From Mesorhizobium sp. AR10 (GTDB lineage Bacteria > Pseudomonadota > Alphaproteobacteria > Rhizobiales > Rhizobiaceae), in the NCBI RefSeq assembly GCF_024746795.1, contig NZ_CP080524.1, forward strand, positions 5,806,001 through 5,870,000: a stretch of 64,000 bases of DNA, read 5' to 3'. The position numbers and the translations under genes are program-made. How positions within the stretch are numbered: position 1 is the first letter of the stretch; every line of letters begins with the position of its first letter. Of the stretch, positions 60,535 to 64,000 are shown piece by piece. The notes beneath the pieces are model-generated. The model was not told where the DNA came from. It saw only the letters and a program-made list of their open reading frames with translations, and ran no database searches.

Positions 60535-61875
60535 ATGACAACCGACGTCGTAAAAGTTCAGGATATGCAGTGGTACTCCGAGGTGCCACGTTCGATCTGG
60601 AAACAGACGATGGTGGGCCTGCTGCTCATCACGGTGACTTTCGGCGGCTTCGGCACCTGGGCCTTCACGGCGCCGCTCGCATCCGCCATCGTCGCTCAAG
60701 GGAGTTTCGTCGCCACCGGGCAAAACAAGATCATCCAGCATCTCGAAGGCGGTATCATCAAGGAACTCCTGGTCAGCGAAGGGGACCATGTCAGCCTGGA
60801 TCAGCCGCTGATCAAGCTCGATGAAACTGCCGCCCAGACGAACGAACGGCAATTGTTCCTGAGAAAGGCCAGGCTCGAGGCAATCGCGGCCCGCTTGAAT
60901 GCCGAGGTGCAAGACAGCCCCAAGATCCAGTTCCCCAAGATTGTGACCGACAATCGGTACGACCCGGAAATTGCGCCGATCATGGAAAGCCAGCAACTCA
61001 ACTTCGCCGCCGCGATTAACAAACGCAGCAGTGAAATAGGGCTGTTCGATCAGAACATAAAAGCCATGCAGTTCCGCAATGAAGGCATCGAGGAGCAGAT
61101 CTCGTCGGTTCGGCGGCAATTGCAGTTCCTGAAGGAAGAGTATCAGGGCAAGAAAACGCTTCTCGAACAGGGCTTGATCCGCGGGACCGAGGTGAAGGCG
61201 ATCCAGCGGGCGATGGCCGACGCAGACGGCCAGATCGGGAAGATGTTGGCGGAAGTTTCCGAGAATCGCGAACAGATCGTCAGGTTCGAACAGCAGATCA
61301 CGCAGACGAAAGACGCCTATCGCCAGGCCGCGCTCCAGGAATTGCAGAGCCTGGAAGCCGAACTGGACACGGTGCGTGAGCAGTCGCGGGAGGCGGAGAA
61401 TGTACTTCGCCGCGTAATCATCAATGCTCCCGTGCCCGGCACCATCATACGCATGTATTACCACACTGCCGGTGGTGTCATTGAAAGCGGCAAGGCCATC
61501 CTCGAGATCTTGCCCTCAGAGGCGCCTTTGGTCATCGAGGCTCAGGTCCCTCGCACAGATATCGACAATGTGAAGGTCGGGCAGAGGGCCTCGATCAGGC
61601 TGACCGCGCTCAACCGGCGAACCACGCCGGTTCTGGAAGGCGAGGTCTACTATGTCTCGGCCGATGCCTTGCCTGATGTGCAAGGCCCCGTCCCGCGGGA
61701 AGTCTACATGGCGCGCGTGCGTTTGCCGGCGAGCGAACTGGCGAAGGTGCACGGCTTTACACCGACGCCTGGAATGCCTGCCGAAGTACTCGTGCAGACC
61801 CAGTCACGGACGTTCTTCAGCTACCTGACAAAGCCGATCGCCGACAGCATGGCCAAGGCATTCATGGAACAGTGA
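60535..61875 (+). CDS. HlyD-family membrane-fusion protein of type I secretion
   Basis: A 446-residue adaptor. One membrane helix at about residues 25-46 (MVGLLLITVTFGGFGTWAFT) is followed by the lipoyl-like half IIQHLEGGIIKELLVSEGDH, a long coiled-coil hairpin (about 95-290, with RRQLQFLKEEYQGKKTLLEQ), the second lipoyl half NAPVPGTIIRMYYHTAGGVI and a beta-barrel domain ending GMPAEVLVQTQSRTFFSYL. It begins 12 bases after the ATPase gene and links it to the TolC-like duct. Confidence 0.95.
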   Translation: MTTDVVKVQDMQWYSEVPRSIWKQTMVGLLLITVTFGGFGTWAFTAPLASAIVAQGSFVATGQNKIIQHLEGGIIKELLVSEGDHVSLDQPLIKLDETAAQTNERQLFLRKARLEAIAARLNAEVQDSPKIQFPKIVTDNRYDPEIAPIMESQQLNFAAAINKRSSEIGLFDQNIKAMQFRNEGIEEQISSVRRQLQFLKEEYQGKKTLLEQGLIRGTEVKAIQRAMADADGQIGKMLAEVSENREQIVRFEQQITQTKDAYRQAALQELQSLEAELDTVREQSREAENVLRRVIINAPVPGTIIRMYYHTAGGVIESGKAILEILPSEAPLVIEAQVPRTDIDNVKVGQRASIRLTALNRRTTPVLEGEVYYVSADALPDVQGPVPREVYMARVRLPASELAKVHGFTPTPGMPAEVLVQTQSRTFFSYLTKPIADSMAKAFMEQ

Positions 61876-61895
61876 GTGAGTAATCGGGGGGGACT

Positions 61896-63563
61896 ATGCA
61901 GATCGACGTCATCACCACACGGGACGCCTTGAACGAGCTCAGGCAGAACTGGGATGATCTTTACGAAAAGGATCCCGAAGCCCAGTTCTTCATGTCATGG
62001 ACGTTTCTCTCATCCTATGTTCGCCGGTATGAAGGCGCATGGTCCGTCCTGGCGGCGCGGCCCGGACCGCCAGGCTCACCCTATGTGGCCCTGCTGCCGT
62101 TGCGGCTGCGCACCCGGCTGAACAAGAAAACCGGGTACTCCCACAACGAAATCAACATGGCCGGAAGTTTTGCGGCCGATTACACGGGCATCGTTTGTGC
62201 GCCGGGCTCTGCCGACCGCGCGATCCCGGCGCTTGCAAAACACCTGACCAGGATGAACTGGGCCAAACTGCATCTCGAAAATCTGCGCATGTCCGAGCCA
62301 AGGCGTCGCTTGCTGCTCAAGAACCTCGACGACAAACGGCTCGAAGCTCAACAGATGCGACGCGTCAACAAAGCCGACAATATCGACAATTGCATTTGTC
62401 CATCCCTCGACCTGCCGGGGGATTGGGAAACCTATCTCGAGCAGAAAACCAGTTCAAACACGCGCCAGAAGATCAGGCGGTTCCTTCGAAAGCTGGACGG
62501 ATCCAACGAGTTTCGCATAACCCATGCCGACGCATCGACGATCGACCGCGACATCGGCATCATCCTGGAAATGTGGCGCATCAAATGGGCGGCGCGAAAG
62601 GGCAACCTTCTGCCCAGCCTGATCAGGTCCAACCGAAGACTGTTCAAGGACGCCTTCGAGAGCGGGACGCTGTTCCTTCCGATTCTGTGGCAAGGAGACA
62701 AGCCGCTCGGCGGCCTGGCATTCCTGGTCGACTCGGTCAAAAAGGCGATGTTCTTCCACCTAGCCGGACGCGACGAGACCGCCAATGACATCCCATCGGG
62801 ACTTGTGCTGCATGCCTATTGCATCCGTCGTGCGATCGAGCAGGGCTTCCGCAGCTACGACTTCCTGCGCGGCAATGAGCCCTACAAATACTCGTTCGGT
62901 GTCGAGGAAACCACGATCCATTGTGTTCTGGTCAAAACCAAGACTGGCCGCAATCTCGGTGACCGGCTTGACGCGAGATCCTTGGGAAGCGTGCTGGAGC
63001 AGGCGACCACCTTTCACGAGGCAGGCAAACTGGCCAATGCCGAGAATGCCTACCGCCAGATTCTCGAAGTCGATCCTCGCCACGCGCGTACCCTGTACGG
63101 ATTGGGCCAGTTGCTCGCCGCGAAAGGGGATCACTGGTCGGCCGCCGACACCTTCGCCTCGCTTGTGGCCATCGCACCCAAGTCGGTGAAGGCGTGGTCG
63201 CGGCTTGCCATCGAACATCAGGCGCTGAATCGCCACGCCGAGGCCGCGGACGCCTTCCGCAAGCTGCTTGAGCTCAATCCGGAACTTCCCTCAGCGCAAT
63301 ACGGTCTTGGCCGCAGCCTGGCGCAACTGCGAGAGGTGGAAGAAGCCGCGAAAATCCTGAGCGCGTTGCAAGCCCGGTCCGACGCATCCACGGATCCTGT
63401 GCTTCGCGCCAAGGCACGCATGCAACTAAACAAGCTGAAGCAAGACGTGAACCCTTGTTACATTCGCCTGGATTCATCGAGCCAAACTTCACCGACCTTT
63501 GCAGATGCCAACTATGGCGAGCTTTCGCGACCTTTGATAACCCGCCGATTTGCTCACCCTTGA
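61896..63563 (+). CDS. CelD/BcsL-like acyltransferase fused to TPR repeats (paralogue 2)
   Basis: A 555-residue protein, last gene of the secretion operon, 20 bases after hlyD-like gene. Domain order and key blocks match the protein at 47968-49623: NWDDLYEKDPEAQFFMSWTF, NWAKLHLEN, YDFLRGNEPYKYSFG and KTKTGRNLGDRLDARSL, then TPR units (LANAENAYRQILEVDPRHAR, HAEAADAFRKLLELNPELPS). Co-transcription with the pump suggests that it acts on the cargo or on a surface glycan needed for its display. The TPR part may dock the enzyme to the cargo or to the extended ATPase. Acyl donor and target are unknown. Confidence 0.88.
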   Translation: MQIDVITTRDALNELRQNWDDLYEKDPEAQFFMSWTFLSSYVRRYEGAWSVLAARPGPPGSPYVALLPLRLRTRLNKKTGYSHNEINMAGSFAADYTGIVCAPGSADRAIPALAKHLTRMNWAKLHLENLRMSEPRRRLLLKNLDDKRLEAQQMRRVNKADNIDNCICPSLDLPGDWETYLEQKTSSNTRQKIRRFLRKLDGSNEFRITHADASTIDRDIGIILEMWRIKWAARKGNLLPSLIRSNRRLFKDAFESGTLFLPILWQGDKPLGGLAFLVDSVKKAMFFHLAGRDETANDIPSGLVLHAYCIRRAIEQGFRSYDFLRGNEPYKYSFGVEETTIHCVLVKTKTGRNLGDRLDARSLGSVLEQATTFHEAGKLANAENAYRQILEVDPRHARTLYGLGQLLAAKGDHWSAADTFASLVAIAPKSVKAWSRLAIEHQALNRHAEAADAFRKLLELNPELPSAQYGLGRSLAQLREVEEAAKILSALQARSDASTDPVLRAKARMQLNKLKQDVNPCYIRLDSSSQTSPTFADANYGELSRPLITRRFAHP

Positions 63564-63564
63564 A

Positions 63565-63645
63565 TCACCTGACGATGCAGCCGCCATCCACGACGAAGTC
63601 GGAGCCAGTAATCACCGATGCACAATCGCTGGCTGCGACGGCGAT
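63565..63645 (-). pseudogene. Remnant: C-terminal tail of a short-chain dehydrogenase
   Basis: The minus strand reads AVAASDCASVITGSDFVVDG then GCIVR and a stop (TGA at 63567-63565). Ser-x-x-x-Thr-Gly-x-x-(F/L)-x-Val-Asp-Gly-Gly is the standard end of SDR enzymes. The frame is closed upstream by TAG at 63646, so only about 26 codons remain. Confidence 0.7.
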
Positions 63646-63795
63646 CTAGCACTCGATCAGTTGATGGCCTTCGCGGGCCGACTGGTGCCGGTCATACCAA
63701 CCGCGGATGATGCGATCGGCCACCATGGCAACCAGCGCGATCGCCAGGCCTGACGTGAGACCGAGCCCGGCGAGCCTGCGCCGCTGCAAGACCCC
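63646..63795 (-). pseudogene. Remnant: probable C-terminal end of a ProW-type ABC permease
   Basis: In another minus-strand frame the segment GLGLTSGLAIALVAMVADRI followed by IRGWYDRHQ looks like the last helix and tail of glycine-betaine/proline permeases (recalled pattern LAIALLAxxxDRxxQ). The frame has no convincing ribosome site or full-length upstream part. With the dehydrogenase tail it indicates a decayed leftward operon. Identification is from a short helix, so it is tentative. Confidence 0.4.
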
Positions 63796-64000
63796 GCAGG
63801 AACGTCTAACCACGATCTGCAATGGCAATTTCGATGAGCGGATGTACATAGCCAGCCGGGCTCAATATTGGATTTCCTATTGCGCCCAAGCAACCTTCTC
63901 CGCACGCTTCGCAAGATTGCTCAATGTCCAGAACGCGCGGATGCGCAGCAATCTGCTGCACGAATTGCGCCAGCTCCTGCCCAAGGTGGAAGCCGAGCGC
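63725..64000 (+). CDS. Possible partial gene running out of the window
   Basis: A plus-strand frame stays open from an ATG at 63725 (other ATGs at 63707, 63710 and 63842) to the window end. Its last 60 codons have strong GC third positions and a helical Leu/Arg pattern (FARLLNVQNARMRSNLLHEL). A minus-strand frame from the edge to a stop at 63806 is also open (ending PLIEIAIADRG) with weaker codon bias. No family is recognised; only one can be real. Confidence 0.3.
   Translation, partial: MATSAIARPDVRPSPASLRRCKTPQERLTTICNGNFDERMYIASRAQYWISYCAQATFSARFARLLNVQNARMRSNLLHELRQLLPKVEAER

Overview
The window is about 64 kb of GC-rich DNA from what is probably a Mesorhizobium-like member of the Hyphomicrobiales (Alphaproteobacteria). 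This is inferred from codon use, many sugar ABC importers with Gfo/Idh/MocA dehydrogenases, FrcBCA/RbsABC-type cassettes and a rhizobial intergenic mosaic repeat at 45625-45725. No tRNA, rRNA, CRISPR array or intact insertion sequence was seen.

Region 1 (1-10.9 kb) is an envelope and signalling cluster. It holds a membrane-anchored Hanks-type kinase cut by the window edge, a secreted DUF1036-like protein, a peptidoglycan hydrolase joining an M23 endopeptidase to a lysozyme-like domain, two caspase-like proteases (one ending in a CxxCH motif), an OmpA-domain protein, a YceI-OmpA fusion and a small soluble protein.

Region 2 (11-24.2 kb) is a catabolic locus. An RbsBAC-type importer (22109-23161, 20583-22091, 19621-20586, 18653-19624) reads leftward from a nested palindrome shared with a divergent IclR regulator. 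Beyond it lie a DSD1-type PLP enzyme, a RidA protein, a zinc deacylase, an unrecognised barrel-like protein, a dehydrogenase, a ThuA-like protein and two related amidohydrolases. The substrate is unknown.

Region 3 (24.4-45.1 kb) is a mosaic sugar region. A LacI regulator has three CGCG-centred sites in its own upstream region, and matching 14-bp palindromes lie in two near-identical promoter/leader copies at 27.68 and 40.95 kb. Between these copies are a complete DeoR-aldolase-PfkB kinase-ABC importer module (27.87-35.03 kb) and an older operon of isomerases, dehydrogenase, hydrolase, 3-epimerase and ROK kinase (35.2-40.5 kb). The older operon keeps only the tail of a permease (35066-35218) and the TOBE end of an ATPase (40525-40830), so its own importer appears to have been lost. 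An AlsB/FrcBCA-like importer (41.2-43.9 kb) follows the second promoter copy and may replace it.

Region 4 (45.3-63.6 kb) is a surface and secretion island. It has a small secreted Gly/Asp protein, a LapG-type cysteine protease, a TolC-like channel behind a LuxR-type regulator, a 636-residue Gly/Asp/Asn-rich protein, a 684-residue repeat protein, a type I secretion ATPase with a 540-residue repeat-bearing extension, an HlyD adaptor, and two paralogous CelD-like acyltransferase-TPR fusions that bracket the system. This is the best candidate for an undescribed system. The last 440 bases hold decayed gene ends (a short-chain dehydrogenase tail and a probable permease tail).
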